From: JBDIAG01 sp963835085
Lineage (GTDB): Bacteria > Actinomycetota > Actinomycetes > Actinomycetales > CAWJMD01
Reading direction: 5' to 3'
Assembly (NCBI GenBank): GCA_963835085.1
Contig: CAWIED010000001.1
Location: forward strand, 1,240,001 to 1,304,000
DNA: 64,000 nucleotides
Below the pieces are notes generated by a model. The model did not search any database, was not told the origin of the DNA, and saw only the letters and a list, made by a program, of their open reading frames with translations. The stretch's first letter is position 1. Each line of letters opens with the position of its first letter. This document shows positions 1 to 10,400 of this stretch, one piece after another. The position numbers and the translations under genes were made by a program.

Positions 1-698
1 GCAGCGTGCTCGTCACTGGCGGAAACCGTGGCATCGGGCGTGCCATCGCCGAGCGACTGGCCGCCGGTGGCGACAAGGTCGCCATCACCTCCCGCTCCGG
101 TGAAGGGCCCGAGGGCCTGCTCGCGATCAAGTGCGACGTCACCGACAGCGCGGCCGTGGACGCCGCCTTCGAGCAGGCCGAGGCCGCGCACGGCCCGGTG
201 GAGGTGCTCGTGGCCAACGCCGGCATCACCAAGGACACGTTGTTGCTGCGGATGAGCGACGACGACTTCGACTCCGTCATCGACACGAACCTCACGGGTG
301 CGTTCCGCTGTGTTCGCCGGGCGGCCAAGTCGATGATGCGGCTGCGTCGCGGACGGGTCGTGCTCATCTCCAGCGTGGTCGGGCTCTACGGCAGCCCGGG
401 TCAGGTCAACTACGCCGCCAGTAAATCCGGTCTGGTGGGCATGGCCCGCTCACTCACCCGTGAGCTCGGCGGCCGGGGCATCACCGCCAATGTCGTGGCG
501 CCGGGCTTCATCGACACCGACATGACGGCCGCGCTGCCCGAGGCCACCCGCAAGGCCTACCTTGCCGGCATTCCCGCAAAGCGCTTCGGCGACGTCGCCG
601 ACATCGCCGAGACGGTCGCGTTCCTCGCCGGTCCTTCAGCCGGCTACATCACCGGGGCCGTGATTCCCGTCGACGGCGGCCTCGGCATGGGCCACTGA
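1..698 (+). CDS. fabG: 3-oxoacyl-ACP reductase FabG (5' truncated by window edge)
   Basis: NADPH-dependent reduction of 3-oxoacyl-ACP in fatty-acid elongation, cytosolic. The product is a classical short-chain dehydrogenase: the cofactor loop TGGNRGIG lies right at the visible N-terminus, followed by the VANAG motif and the catalytic Ser (ISSVVG) and YxxxK (NYAASKSG). The C-terminus ends in GAVIPVDGGLGMGH as in actinobacterial FabG/MabA. The in-frame codons before the first GTG (position 6) read Ser-Val-Leu-Val, the usual family N-terminus, so the true start lies left of the window. The InhA-type reductase gene follows 74 bp downstream, the mabA-inhA arrangement of mycobacteria and relatives. 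Identification is firm; substrate chain length cannot be told. Confidence 0.93.
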   Translation, partial: SVLVTGGNRGIGRAIAERLAAGGDKVAITSRSGEGPEGLLAIKCDVTDSAAVDAAFEQAEAAHGPVEVLVANAGITKDTLLLRMSDDDFDSVIDTNLTGAFRCVRRAAKSMMRLRRGRVVLISSVVGLYGSPGQVNYAASKSGLVGMARSLTRELGGRGITANVVAPGFIDTDMTAALPEATRKAYLAGIPAKRFGDVADIAETVAFLAGPSAGYITGAVIPVDGGLGMGH

Positions 699-772
699 CT
701 CAGCCGGAATCTCATCCACCTGTCTACCAACAGCACAGCCTTTACTAACAGCACAGCGAAAGGACCTCCACC

Positions 773-1537
773 GTGGGCATTCTCGAGGGTAAGACCCTGC
801 TGGTCACCGGCGTTCTCGTCGACAGCTCGATCGCCTTCCACGTGGCCAAGATCGCCCAGGAGCAGGGCGCCAAGGTGGTGCTGAGCTCGTTCGGCAAGGC
901 CATGCGGATCACGACGACGATCGCCAAGCGGCTGCCTGAGCCGGTGTTGGGTGTGGTCGAGCTCGACGTCTCCAATCCTGAGCATCTGGCCGCCCTGCCG
1001 GCCGCGATCGGCGAGTACTCCGACCGCATCGACGGAGTGCTGCACTCCATCGGGTTCGCTCCCCAGGGCGCCTTCGACTTCCTCAACGCCACCTGGGACG
1101 ACGTCTCGACGGCGTTGCACGTGTCGGCCTACTCGTTGAAGGCGCTGGTCGTGGGGCTCGGCGAGCGACTGCCCGACGGCGCCTCGATCGTGGGCCTCAC
1201 GTTCGACGCCAGCGTTGCCTGGCCGGTCTACGACTGGATGGGCGTGGCCAAGGCGGCCTTCGAGTCGACCAACCGATACCTGGCCCGCGACCTCGGCAGC
1301 CGGGGTATCCGGTGCAACCTCGTGGCGGCCGGTCCGCTGCGCACCACAGCCGCAAAGTCGATCCCGGGTTTCGCCACCTTCGAAGAGAAGTGGGACTCCC
1401 AGGCCCCGCTCGGCTGGGACGTCAACGACCCGGTACCCACAGCGAAGGCCTGTGCAGCCCTGTTGTCTGACTGGTTCCCCGCGACAACGGCTGAGATCGT
1501 GCACGTGGACGGCGGCGTCCACGCCATGGGGATCTGA
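773..1537 (+). CDS. fabI: Enoyl-ACP reductase (NADH), InhA/FabI type
   Basis: Last reductive step of the fatty-acid elongation cycle, reducing trans-2-enoyl-ACP with NADH. The 254-residue product begins with a GKTLLVTGVLVDSSIAFHVA segment that is almost diagnostic of InhA/FabI. The divergent SDR active site YxxMxxxK is present (VYDWMGVAKAAFES), as is the C-terminal VDGGVHAMGI. The GTG start at 773 is preceded by GAAAGGACC at good spacing. The leader carries a short imperfect direct repeat (CTAACAGCACAGC-like, about 725-756) of unknown role. It is probably cotranscribed with fabG. It could have InhA-like long-chain preference as in mycolate makers, but the sequence alone does not show this. 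Confidence 0.93.
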   Translation: MGILEGKTLLVTGVLVDSSIAFHVAKIAQEQGAKVVLSSFGKAMRITTTIAKRLPEPVLGVVELDVSNPEHLAALPAAIGEYSDRIDGVLHSIGFAPQGAFDFLNATWDDVSTALHVSAYSLKALVVGLGERLPDGASIVGLTFDASVAWPVYDWMGVAKAAFESTNRYLARDLGSRGIRCNLVAAGPLRTTAAKSIPGFATFEEKWDSQAPLGWDVNDPVPTAKACAALLSDWFPATTAEIVHVDGGVHAMGI

Positions 1538-1603
1538 TCGACACGCCCTAAGACGCGCCACCACCGGCAACACTGCACGGCATCACTGAAGGGGAGCTGA
1601 CCC

Positions 1604-3826
1604 ATGACGAGCCTCGTCGAACTCCGCCTGCTCGAGGGGCCCAACCTCTACTTCCCGCGGGCTGCCGTGAAGTTGAGCCTCGACGTCGCGGCCATCGAGG
1701 GCGTGCCGGCCGAGGAGGCCAGGCGGATGGCAACGGCGCTGGGAATGCCCAGGGTAGCCCCCGGCGAGCCCGGCACCACGGCCCGAATGTCGTTCGTGCT
1801 CAGGCTGCTTCGGTTCACCGCACGCCGGTTGGCGGCGGCGGCAGGGCTGTCCCGGCTGGCTGTACGGGTGCGTCCGGGCTCGGCACCCGACCAGGCGATT
1901 CTCGCCTTTCCCTGGAAGCATGCCGGCCGCGCGACGGCCTTTGGCAATGCGCTCGTGACAGTGCTCGACGAGGTGCCCGGCTGCGACGCGCTGGCGCTGA
2001 CGGCGCTGCTCACCGCCGGTGGGGAGCAGGTGCGCGACAGTGAGCCCGGCCGGGCGCCCAGCGCAGTCAAGCCGCACGTGCCCACCATCTGCGTCACTGG
2101 CACCAACGGCAAGACCACCACCACGAGGTTGCTCGCCCACATGGGCATGACCGCCGGCCTGCGCACCGCGTGGAGTTCCACGGACGGCGTGGTGGTGCAG
2201 GGCGAGATGGTGGAGCCCGGCGACTATTCCGGCCCCAGCGGTGGTCGCACCGTGCTGGCCACCGACGGTCTCGAACTGGCCATCCTCGAGACGGCCCGCG
2301 GCGGCATGCTGCTCAAGGGCATGGGCGTGGTGAGCAACGACGTGTCCGTTGTCACCAACGTCAGCGCCGACCACCTCGGGCTGCAGGGCATCGACACCGT
2401 CGACCAGTTGGCCGAGGTCAAGGCCATCATCACCAAGGTCACCAAGCCCGACGGCTGGGTGGTGCTCAACGGCGACGACCCGCGCGTGCTGGCGATGCGC
2501 TCGACCGCCTCGGGCCGGCCGTTCATCTTCAGCCTCGACCCGGCCTCGCCGTCCCTACGCGAGGCGCTGCAGCACGGGGGACGTGCCATCACCGTGATGG
2601 ACGGCTACGTGACGCTGATGTCGGCCGGTGGAGATCCCAGCCCGCTCGTGCGGGTGCTCGACCTGCCGATCACGATGGCCGGTCTGTCGGAGTACAACGT
2701 GGCCAACGCACTGGCGGCTGCTGCCGCCGCACTCTCGATCGGCCTCAGCCGGGAGGTGGTGGTGGCCGCCCTCAAGTCGTTCACCACCGATGCCAGCCTC
2801 AATCCCGGACGTCTCAACACGTTCACGCTGCCCATCGACGGCGGCACGTGCACCGTCGTCATGGATCTGGCCCACAACGAGGCCGGCCTGCAAGCCATGC
2901 TCGGCGTGACCCGCGGGCTTGTTGCCCCCGGCGCCAGCCTGCTGTTGCTGCTGGGCGCCGTGGGCGACCGCGCCTCCGACATGCTCACTGCCATGGGCGA
3001 AGTCGCCGGCAAGGGAGCCGATCAGCTGCGCATCGCCCACAAAGACCGGTACCTGCGCGGCCGCACGCATGCAGAGCTGGAAGCGTTGTTGCGAGCCGGA
3101 GCGGCGTCGGTGGGCGTGCACAACGTGCCGGTCAGCCCCACTGAGGTGGAGGGCCTCGCAGACCTGGTGGCTGACGCGCGGCCGGGCGATGTGGTGGCGG
3201 TGATGGTGCACGAAGACCGGCAGGGCGTCTACGACTGGCTGGCCGAGCACGGGGCGGTTCCCGACGGCCCTGCCCAGGTGCGGGCCAAGGTCGCCCTCAA
3301 CCGAGGCCTGCACCCCGACGAGGACGAGCTCATCGCGGCCGCCTCACTCGCACCGCCGGCTCGAGTGGCACAGCTCAAGGAACTGGCCGAGCGCCGTCCT
3401 CGCGACGCCCGGTTGATGTTCGAGCTGGCCCGGGCCCAGGAAGATGCCGGAGCACCGGGCGAGGTGGTGCGCAAGGGCTTGGCTGCCGCACTGGCCGGTG
3501 GGCTGGCCGAGCCGTATCGGCGCGAGGCATCGCTGTCCTTGGCGTTGTCGCTGTTGGGCTCCGGGGCCCCCGCCGAGGCGCTGGAGATCCTCGAGCGGCT
3601 ACGTGAGGAGCGGCGCGGGCAGGTGGCGGTGGATGCGGCAATGGCGCTCGCTCTGCGCGGGGTCGGGCGGGCCGACGATGCGCTGCGCCTGGCCGTCACC
3701 AGTCTCGCCGATTTCGCCGACGTCGAGTCTCGCACCGAAAGACTGCGCGAACTCGCAACCCCTGACGAGCCCGGCATCTCTGCGGAGCCCGCCACCTCGG
3801 GGAAGCTCGCCGCCTCCGACGCCTGA
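1604..3826 (+). CDS. Mur ligase-family protein, CphA-like without ATP-grasp domain
   Basis: A 740-residue ATP-dependent amide ligase-like protein. Residues 1-125 resemble the N-terminal domain of cyanophycin synthetase (ELRLLEGPNLYFPRA). A Mur-ligase ATPase follows at once, with P-loop VTGTNGKTTTT at 164-174, the LETARGG and TNVSADHLG motifs, and the Mur C-terminal domain to about 530. The roughly 250-residue ATP-grasp domain of CphA (residues about 225-480 there) is absent. Residues about 545-740 are Ala/Leu/Glu-rich helices that look like degenerate TPRs. ATG at 1604 has GAAGGGGAGC upstream. A genuine cphA and cphB lie 11-15 kb downstream, so a role in cyanophycin or a related aspartate polymer is suggested but not shown. 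By itself it could do only Mur-type chemistry. Confidence 0.8.
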   Translation: MTSLVELRLLEGPNLYFPRAAVKLSLDVAAIEGVPAEEARRMATALGMPRVAPGEPGTTARMSFVLRLLRFTARRLAAAAGLSRLAVRVRPGSAPDQAILAFPWKHAGRATAFGNALVTVLDEVPGCDALALTALLTAGGEQVRDSEPGRAPSAVKPHVPTICVTGTNGKTTTTRLLAHMGMTAGLRTAWSSTDGVVVQGEMVEPGDYSGPSGGRTVLATDGLELAILETARGGMLLKGMGVVSNDVSVVTNVSADHLGLQGIDTVDQLAEVKAIITKVTKPDGWVVLNGDDPRVLAMRSTASGRPFIFSLDPASPSLREALQHGGRAITVMDGYVTLMSAGGDPSPLVRVLDLPITMAGLSEYNVANALAAAAAALSIGLSREVVVAALKSFTTDASLNPGRLNTFTLPIDGGTCTVVMDLAHNEAGLQAMLGVTRGLVAPGASLLLLLGAVGDRASDMLTAMGEVAGKGADQLRIAHKDRYLRGRTHAELEALLRAGAASVGVHNVPVSPTEVEGLADLVADARPGDVVAVMVHEDRQGVYDWLAEHGAVPDGPAQVRAKVALNRGLHPDEDELIAAASLAPPARVAQLKELAERRPRDARLMFELARAQEDAGAPGEVVRKGLAAALAGGLAEPYRREASLSLALSLLGSGAPAEALEILERLREERRGQVAVDAAMALALRGVGRADDALRLAVTSLADFADVESRTERLRELATPDEPGISAEPATSGKLAASDA

Positions 3827-3828
3827 GC

Positions 3829-4161
3829 TCAACCGAAGAAGATCGGGTCGGCGCCGCTGCCGATGTACTCCAGGAGCAATTGCACATATCTGTTCGGCGG
3901 CTTGCGGCTGTACTGATGAAATTCGAGGTTGCGGTCGCGGGAGTAGATGGTCCACAGGCCGGTGCGTTCGCTGAAGTACAACCGCGCGATCGGCATCCGG
4001 GTCGGATCGCCCTCACCGTCCCAGGGTTGGCGAACCTCCACGATGGTGACGTAGTCGGGCCCCAGGTCGGCCTCGACCTTCACCTCGTTCCACAAGTGCC
4101 TCGGCACCCGCGCCCGGCACCAGCGCTCGATCCGATGCAGGTCCGTCTCGGGAAGGCTCAT
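3829..4161 (-). CDS. DUF3024 family protein
   Basis: A 110-residue soluble protein of unknown function with the DUF3024 pattern: HRIERWCRARVPRHLW near the N-terminus, then VTIVEVRQPW, a PIARLYFSERTGLWTIYSRD core and a C-terminal Tyr/Phe-rich tail (QYSRKPPNRYVQLLLEYI). The ATG at 4161 is chosen because family similarity begins just after it; an in-frame start at 4206 would add 15 unlike residues. It converges on the Mur-ligase gene with only 2 bp between the stop codons. Recognition is at family level only. Confidence 0.75.
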   Translation of the reverse strand: MSLPETDLHRIERWCRARVPRHLWNEVKVEADLGPDYVTIVEVRQPWDGEGDPTRMPIARLYFSERTGLWTIYSRDRNLEFHQYSRKPPNRYVQLLLEYIGSGADPIFFG

Positions 4162-4317
4162 GCCGTCGACTCTAGGTCGAAGATTCGCACCGGAATCTTG
4201 CGGCACCCACGGTGCGGGCAGCAGGGCCGCCGGGAATGCTGACGCGCCCGTCGGACGCCCCTACCGACAGCATCGGTGCTCTCGATCCGGCAGCGCCGCT
4301 CACGATGCTCCGGCTCC

Positions 4318-7300
4318 TCAGGTGGCTCCGGCGGTCACTCGAGCGGCGCGGCGCTCGGCGAGACTCGGATGGAGGTCGTTGTGGCGATCGCTCCCGTCTG
4401 GATTGGTTCCTCGGTCCTTCGTCCAGCCGACGTTCACCCTGGCTCGCAGCACACCAGCCGTGACGAACGGGCGGATATTCATCCGGACGCCGTCATCGAG
4501 GTCGGGTTCCCAGCCGATCGGCTGCTGGGCAAGCGGCTTCCAGCGGATGTAGACGTCGTATGGAGACTCCCCGGCCAGAATCAGCTCGAGCCGGCGTCTC
4601 AGGTCGAGGGCAGCTGCCAGCCGGAGCTCAGCGCCTGCCGGATCGTGGTCCACATCCGTGCGCTGCTTGTCGATCCACGAGCCGAGCAGGGTGAAGGCGA
4701 GCTTTTCCAGAGTGCGGCGATCGAGCCTGTGGTAGTTGACGATCGCGGCGAACCCGTCTTTGCGACCATCCCAGATGTGCCAGAGGAACGGCCGCTGGTG
4801 GAAGACCTTGGTGTGCTGCTTGAAGAACTCGTCACGGAGCCACTCGGCCAGCCCGATCCGCTTGCCGCAGGCCTGCTGCACCAGTTGCTGCTCACGGTGG
4901 GTCGACCACTCGGCGGCGTAGGAGCGGGCCAGCACAGCACGCAGTCTGGTGGCGGCATTGAGCTCGCCGGAGAGCGCTGGCAGGGCCACGATGCCGTCGG
5001 CGTCGGACGATGAGTCCAGTGCATCGGGCAGCTGATCGGGCCAGCGGTAGCCCAGCAGGCGGGCAACAGCCACCTGGAGAGGCTCGGCAGCAGTGCGGAC
5101 AGAGCCCTTGAACAGCCACTGCGTCGGGTCGTCGGAGTGCGGCGTGGAAAGTGCCCCCTCGTCCAAGGCCTTACGCTGCCAACGGTCCCGATCGAAGGTG
5201 ACTTTGACCAGCGTTGCGTTGGTCACCTTGAGCGCATCGTCGATATCGCGGACATCCTCATGGAACTCGGAGCTGGAACAGTAGGCCCAGATGGCCGCCA
5301 GGTCGGCAGAGTCATCGGGAACGATCACGGCCGTGTTGTTGTCGAAGAGCTCGCCGGTGTAAAGCGTCACCGCCAGATCTCCCATCTGGGAAACGGCGAT
5401 TCCTGGCTTTCCCCAGGCTTTAGAACCCCGGATACAGACGCCGTCGAGGTCGTGCAGAACGCCTTTTCCTTGCTGCCACCACACGATATGCTCACGGCCT
5501 CCGTAGGGCATTGTCTGCGACACTGTGCTTTGCTGGAATTCCCAGTCGCAATGGGGGAGGGTGCGCTCCCAGAACACTCTGCCGAACCGCGGGTAGTCGG
5601 CGGTGGCGATGCCCTGCAGGGCACGTGCCCGACCGGCGAGTAATTGCCGCTGACTGATCGTCGTCGCCGTGATCCGGTGGTCGGGGTTGGCGGCTTGGTC
5701 GGCCTGACGAGGGCGATAGAGCCTGCCCTGGCGCAGCTGCTCCGATTTGGCGCGAGCATCCTCGGCCCGGTGCGCCAGCAGACCCGATAGCCGATGGTCG
5801 GCGGGTGGTGGAGCAGCGCTGATGATGGTCAGCCCCACCTTGACGATCTCTCCGCTGATCTGCCGGAAGGCACCCGATCCCAGCCGGGCGACCAGCTCGA
5901 AGGTGCGGCACCCGAGGAGGTTCTTGCGCAGAGCCGCATAGGTTGTCAGCAGCAGCCAGTTCTGCGGCGACACAACGGCGATCGAACCGCCGGGACTCAC
6001 GAGCTGCAGTGCACGCTCGATGAAAGCCGTCGCAAGGTCTCCCTGTGCCCGGGGATGGGCTGCAGAGAGGTAGCCCTTCAGCTCGGGTGCCATGGATGAG
6101 CGCTTGAGGTATGGGGGATTGGTCGCCACGAGCACGTAGCTCCTTGACAGCAGGCCTGCCGCATGCACGACGGCGGCGGCCGTACCGGTGACACTGTTGT
6201 GCTGCCCCTGCCCCTGCAACAGCTGGAGAACACTGCCGGCCAGTAGCCCCGACTCCTCGGACGTGCCATACCGGGATAGGAGGGCATCGCCTGGGTCGAG
6301 CCGGGGGTCGATCAGTGAGCCGAGCGAATCGGCGTCGTGAAAAAGGCGGTGCAGCTCGGCCATTGCTGGGATCAGTTGGGGGATATCTTCGACTTCCCTT
6401 TCCCACTCCTGTCTCGTCGCTGTCACAGTGGTGCCGGAGCAGGCGATCTGCACTGCGGGCAACTGCCGTAATCCGCCCTGCTTCCACGCTTCGAGAACAA
6501 CGTTGAAGAGGGCAATCTGAGTGCACCGGGAATCAAGCTCCAGGCCGAACAGGTTGTCGCGCAGCGCCGCATTCTGGGCCTGTGCCGGAGTGAGACCCTC
6601 TTCCTCGGCGCGCATCCGCCACAGCATTCCGAAGGCAGCCACCAGAAAATGACCAGAGCCGCAGCACGGATCCAGCACGGTTATCTCGGCTGCGGTGCTC
6701 GGCCACCGGTCGAAGCTGCCTGCCGCCGGAGTGCCGTCGTCGAGTCGTCGCAGATACTCCCACTCAGCCAACAGGGGCGAGTCCGGATGCCGACCCGACC
6801 ACCAGGCGCCAAGCGAGTTCTCCAGCAGGAAGCGCACCATGTAGTCCTCGGTGAACAGCTGGGTCACCGGTGCCAGGTCGGCCCCACCGATCTTGCGTTC
6901 GGAGTCGTTGACCTGCTTCTTCTCGGCGGTCTGCCAGAACTGGTAGACCCAGCCGAGGGCGTCTTCTGCGGTCAGCGTGTCCTTGTCCAACTCCGCCACG
7001 ATCGCGTCGAGCTCGGCTCGTCGCTCCGGCGCGAAGCGCAGACGAACCGCGGGATCGCTGGCCCGGAACACTCCAGGCAATATCGCCTCGGCATACCGCG
7101 CCGCCCCCGACCAGCCGTCGGGCTCGTCCTCCTCGCTGGCAAGCTCGTGGCAGTCGTCCAGTGTCAGCGCGACATCCGGCACGTCGGGATGACGCAACAG
7201 TCCGTTCACCTCGAGAAAGCGCGCGAACAACAAGCGATGCCACTGTGCGTACGCGACATCCTCGATCAGCAGTCGCAGATCGGTTTCCGGCCCGGTCGAG

Positions 7301-7494
7301 TCGCCCAACAGCTTCGCCTTCTCGCGCAGGGCGATCCGCAGCGTGTGCCCGTCGTCAGCCAGATAGTCGGGACGGTCCTCACGATCGACGGCCAGGTGGC
7401 TGAGCGCCTCTCGCGCACAGACATGGGCCAATCCCCGTGCTCGTTGCACCGTCCTGTCCAGGCGTCTGCGCTGTTCGTCCGTGAGGATGCTCAT
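4318..7494 (-). CDS. pglX: BREX-type adenine-specific DNA methyltransferase, PglX-like
   Basis: A 1058-residue class I N6-adenine DNA methyltransferase of the large BREX/Eco57I-like group. The AdoMet motif I is DPCCGSGHF (residues 275-283) and motif IV is NPPY (459-462) in VATNPPYLKRS. The flanking N-terminal helical domain and long C-terminal target-recognition region, with a DDGVRMNIRPF stretch near the end, match PglX. The ATG at 7494 overlaps the stop of the upstream brxC reading frame (ATGA), so the two were translationally coupled. The gene has no frameshift or internal stop, unlike its neighbour. No pglZ, brxA, brxB or brxL occurs in the window, so it may now act as an orphan methylase. 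A type IIG restriction-methylase is the alternative. Confidence 0.85.
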   Translation of the reverse strand: MSILTDEQRRRLDRTVQRARGLAHVCAREALSHLAVDREDRPDYLADDGHTLRIALREKAKLLGDSTGPETDLRLLIEDVAYAQWHRLLFARFLEVNGLLRHPDVPDVALTLDDCHELASEEDEPDGWSGAARYAEAILPGVFRASDPAVRLRFAPERRAELDAIVAELDKDTLTAEDALGWVYQFWQTAEKKQVNDSERKIGGADLAPVTQLFTEDYMVRFLLENSLGAWWSGRHPDSPLLAEWEYLRRLDDGTPAAGSFDRWPSTAAEITVLDPCCGSGHFLVAAFGMLWRMRAEEEGLTPAQAQNAALRDNLFGLELDSRCTQIALFNVVLEAWKQGGLRQLPAVQIACSGTTVTATRQEWEREVEDIPQLIPAMAELHRLFHDADSLGSLIDPRLDPGDALLSRYGTSEESGLLAGSVLQLLQGQGQHNSVTGTAAAVVHAAGLLSRSYVLVATNPPYLKRSSMAPELKGYLSAAHPRAQGDLATAFIERALQLVSPGGSIAVVSPQNWLLLTTYAALRKNLLGCRTFELVARLGSGAFRQISGEIVKVGLTIISAAPPPADHRLSGLLAHRAEDARAKSEQLRQGRLYRPRQADQAANPDHRITATTISQRQLLAGRARALQGIATADYPRFGRVFWERTLPHCDWEFQQSTVSQTMPYGGREHIVWWQQGKGVLHDLDGVCIRGSKAWGKPGIAVSQMGDLAVTLYTGELFDNNTAVIVPDDSADLAAIWAYCSSSEFHEDVRDIDDALKVTNATLVKVTFDRDRWQRKALDEGALSTPHSDDPTQWLFKGSVRTAAEPLQVAVARLLGYRWPDQLPDALDSSSDADGIVALPALSGELNAATRLRAVLARSYAAEWSTHREQQLVQQACGKRIGLAEWLRDEFFKQHTKVFHQRPFLWHIWDGRKDGFAAIVNYHRLDRRTLEKLAFTLLGSWIDKQRTDVDHDPAGAELRLAAALDLRRRLELILAGESPYDVYIRWKPLAQQPIGWEPDLDDGVRMNIRPFVTAGVLRARVNVGWTKDRGTNPDGSDRHNDLHPSLAERRAARVTAGAT

Positions 7495-10400
7495 GAGCCG
7501 CGCACCACGATCGAGCCGTGCTCGGCCAGAGCTGACGACAGCGACCGGCGAACAGTGTCGAGATAGCCGTCCAGCTCGGTCACCCGGCTGATCGAACGAC
7601 CCGGAAGTCCGACGGAGACCGCCGCAGGTGCGCTCAGCCGCACGGCCGCCTCCAGTGCCTGAGCCGCTCTGGAAGGCACGGCGTCCTGACGATCCGACCA
7701 CCTGGCCAGCGGCGTGCCGTCGATAGCCTGCACCACCGATTCAGTGCTCGCCAGGCTGGTCGCGGCAGCTGCCAGAAGCCGATGATCGGCAAGCAGGCGC
7801 TCACGGTCGTCAGGGTCGAGTGCCATCCAGGTGGCTTCGCCTTCCAGCCCGCGGATCGCTGCAGCCCGGGCAGCCTCGTAGCCGTTGGACGCCTGAGTGA
7901 TCGCCGCACGGCCCAGGTCGGTGAGGTCGCACACGATCGGGCTGACCCGGTCGTCGGCCGCCAGCAGCATGCGGGTCGATTCGAGGCTGCTGAGTCGCCC
8001 GATCGGCTCGTGGGCGGCGTCGAGCTCGGCCAGGGCGGCAGCAAGCCTTCGGGCCTGGTCGAGTGCTGGGCAGCGTTCTGCCCGGCGCTGCTCGAGCGCG
8101 GTCAGGTACTCGGCGAAAGAATGGAGGTCATCGTGTGCCCTCGACGAAGCCCTTGACCAGGGCATTGCCTGTCAGGCCGTTCAGCTTGTCGAGGGTAGAC
8201 GGCAACGACACGCAGGGCAGTGGTGGCGCTCCCGACACCTGCTCGGCGCGCTGTGCAAGGGTGTCGAGGGTGGTCTGCACGACGGTCATCGGCGGTTCGT
8301 CTGCGGCAATTCGACGACCAAGAATCCGCCCGCACAGGCTGCGGACCTTGAGCCGGTCTTTCGCGCCCACGGCCACCGTCTCTCGTCTGAACCGTGCCGG
8401 CCCGAGACGGGACCCGAGGGTCATGAGGCCACGCGCATCCACAGGGTTGTCGTTCACCTCGACGGCGATGATCCCGGACAACAGCAGGGCGCCGAGAATT
8501 GCTCGCACCGCGTTTGCGCTCCAGCCGTAGGGGGGGCGGTGAAGGTCTCCACGAGTTGTCCGCCGCCGGTCCACGACCCGCCGATCGCGGCCAGAACCTT
8601 TGCCACTGCTCGATGATCCTCGATCGGCCCGGCGTACCCGACAGCTGCGAAGGGCTGATCGTTGCCCTCGCGAATCCGGTCGATGACTTTGGGCCAGCGG
8701 CGGTCGTCGGCGAGCGGGAACTGCTCGAACAGTCGCTGGACCATGCGCTGGGCGCCTTTGCGGATCTGGTCTCCCACCAACTCTCCGCCGGGTGTGGCGC
8801 CACCGGCGAGCTCGACCGTGGCGTTACCGACAATCTCCTCCACGATGGCTTCCAACCTCGTGATCGCTGAGCGCAGTCGGCTCCATCGCCCGCCGGGCCT
8901 GCTCACCCTAGGCAGTGGTGGGGGTGGGCCGGGTCTGCAAGACCTGTTCGGTGGCGCGCAGATCCAGCACAGCGTCGTTCAGCTCGGCCGCCCTGAGGCG
9001 GTGGACGTAGACGTAGACCATCGAGCTGTCGTGCCCGGCCCCGCGGGTCAGGTCGGCGAATTGGCGCGGACCCCATCCGTTCCACTCCGACAGCACCCAC
9101 ACCGGGACCTTGTCAGTGATGACTGGAGGGTCGTCGCCCACCTGCAGGTCGATGGTGCGGGAGACCTTCGACTCGCCGTGCTGGATACGATGGACCGGGA
9201 CCTGTCTGTCAATCTCGGCGCGCAGGTGGCGATCGCGAACCTCAGCGATCTCCGCAGTGTCACCGCTCAGCGCCGCCCGCCTGCTGCGGAAGTCGTCGTT
9301 CCACGCTCGCCCCTCGGTCGTCTGGATGACGAACCGATCGGCGTCCTGTTGGACGACGCCTTCGCGCGCCATGGTCTCCAAGAGCACTGGCACGCGTCGT
9401 CTCAACTGCGCGCCGTCGGCTTCCAGGTTGCGCACCAGCAGGTCGGCAACGTGCGGAGCGCTCGCTCGAACACCTTGATCGGCAGGACCTTCGGTCGGCA
9501 GCAGAGCGATCAGGTGCAGAACGGCCAGCACCCGGGCGCGCAGCGGACCGTCGTCGACGTGCCCGGCCTGCTCGGCGATCAGCAATTGGACACCGGGTGG
9601 CAGCTTCCCCGACGCATTCAGGTCCGCGCTCTTCTGGTCATAGAGGAAATCGGCCCCGACCACAGTGCCGATCGGCTCTTCGGCCACAGACCGGTTGGCT
9701 TCATGGACCACACGCAACTGGGAGCGAAGCTGTCCGGCGCGGCCACCTTCGTCGGCGGCTCGGAGAACCGACTCCCAGAACCGACGCCGTGCCGGCAGCA
9801 AGGGGTAGTCGCGGGTCAGCAGAGCGAGGTCGGCCTCGTTGGGCCGGAGCGTGGCTCCTTGCAGTTGGCGTCCGATCTCTCCGCAGGCCTGGTCGAGCGT
9901 GTTGGTGAGCGCCTGAAGTTGGGCTGGTCTCTTCTGCAGCAGAAGGCGGCGCACCACCTCGTCGATGTCCTGGTTCTCCAGGTGGGCCTTGACGGTGAAT
10001 CGGTCTCGGATTTGCTGCAGCCCGGGAGTGGCCGTGAGCTCTTGCTGCCCGGTTGCCACGAACAGCACGCGTCCGTCGAACTGCGAGGTCAGCGCCTGGG
10101 CGAGTCCTTGGACTTCGAGCGCTAGCTGGCTGCTGTCACCGATGTATTGCTGCACCTCGTCGACGACGATGAGGATCGGCGGCATCCCGGCGCCGCCGAC
10201 TTCCGACAACACCTCACGGAGCAGTTCGACCGTGTCCGAGGTGGCAAGCGGCCGCTCGATGAACTGGTTCCCGAGTTGCTTCAGCAGCGTTCTCGGGTCG
10301 AGGGCGATGTCGGGTCGCTCGGCGAGGATGGCCTGCGCCAGGCGCACCGACAGGTTGAACTGCCGAGCCTCGGCCACTAGGTCGGTTCCGGCGGCGCGAA

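Noticed and set aside
644..1573. 309-residue minus-strand frame
   Set aside because: Antisense to the enoyl reductase gene and without protein-like motifs.
4276..5013. 245-residue plus-strand frame
   Set aside because: Antisense to the 3' part of the methyltransferase gene, with no family resemblance.
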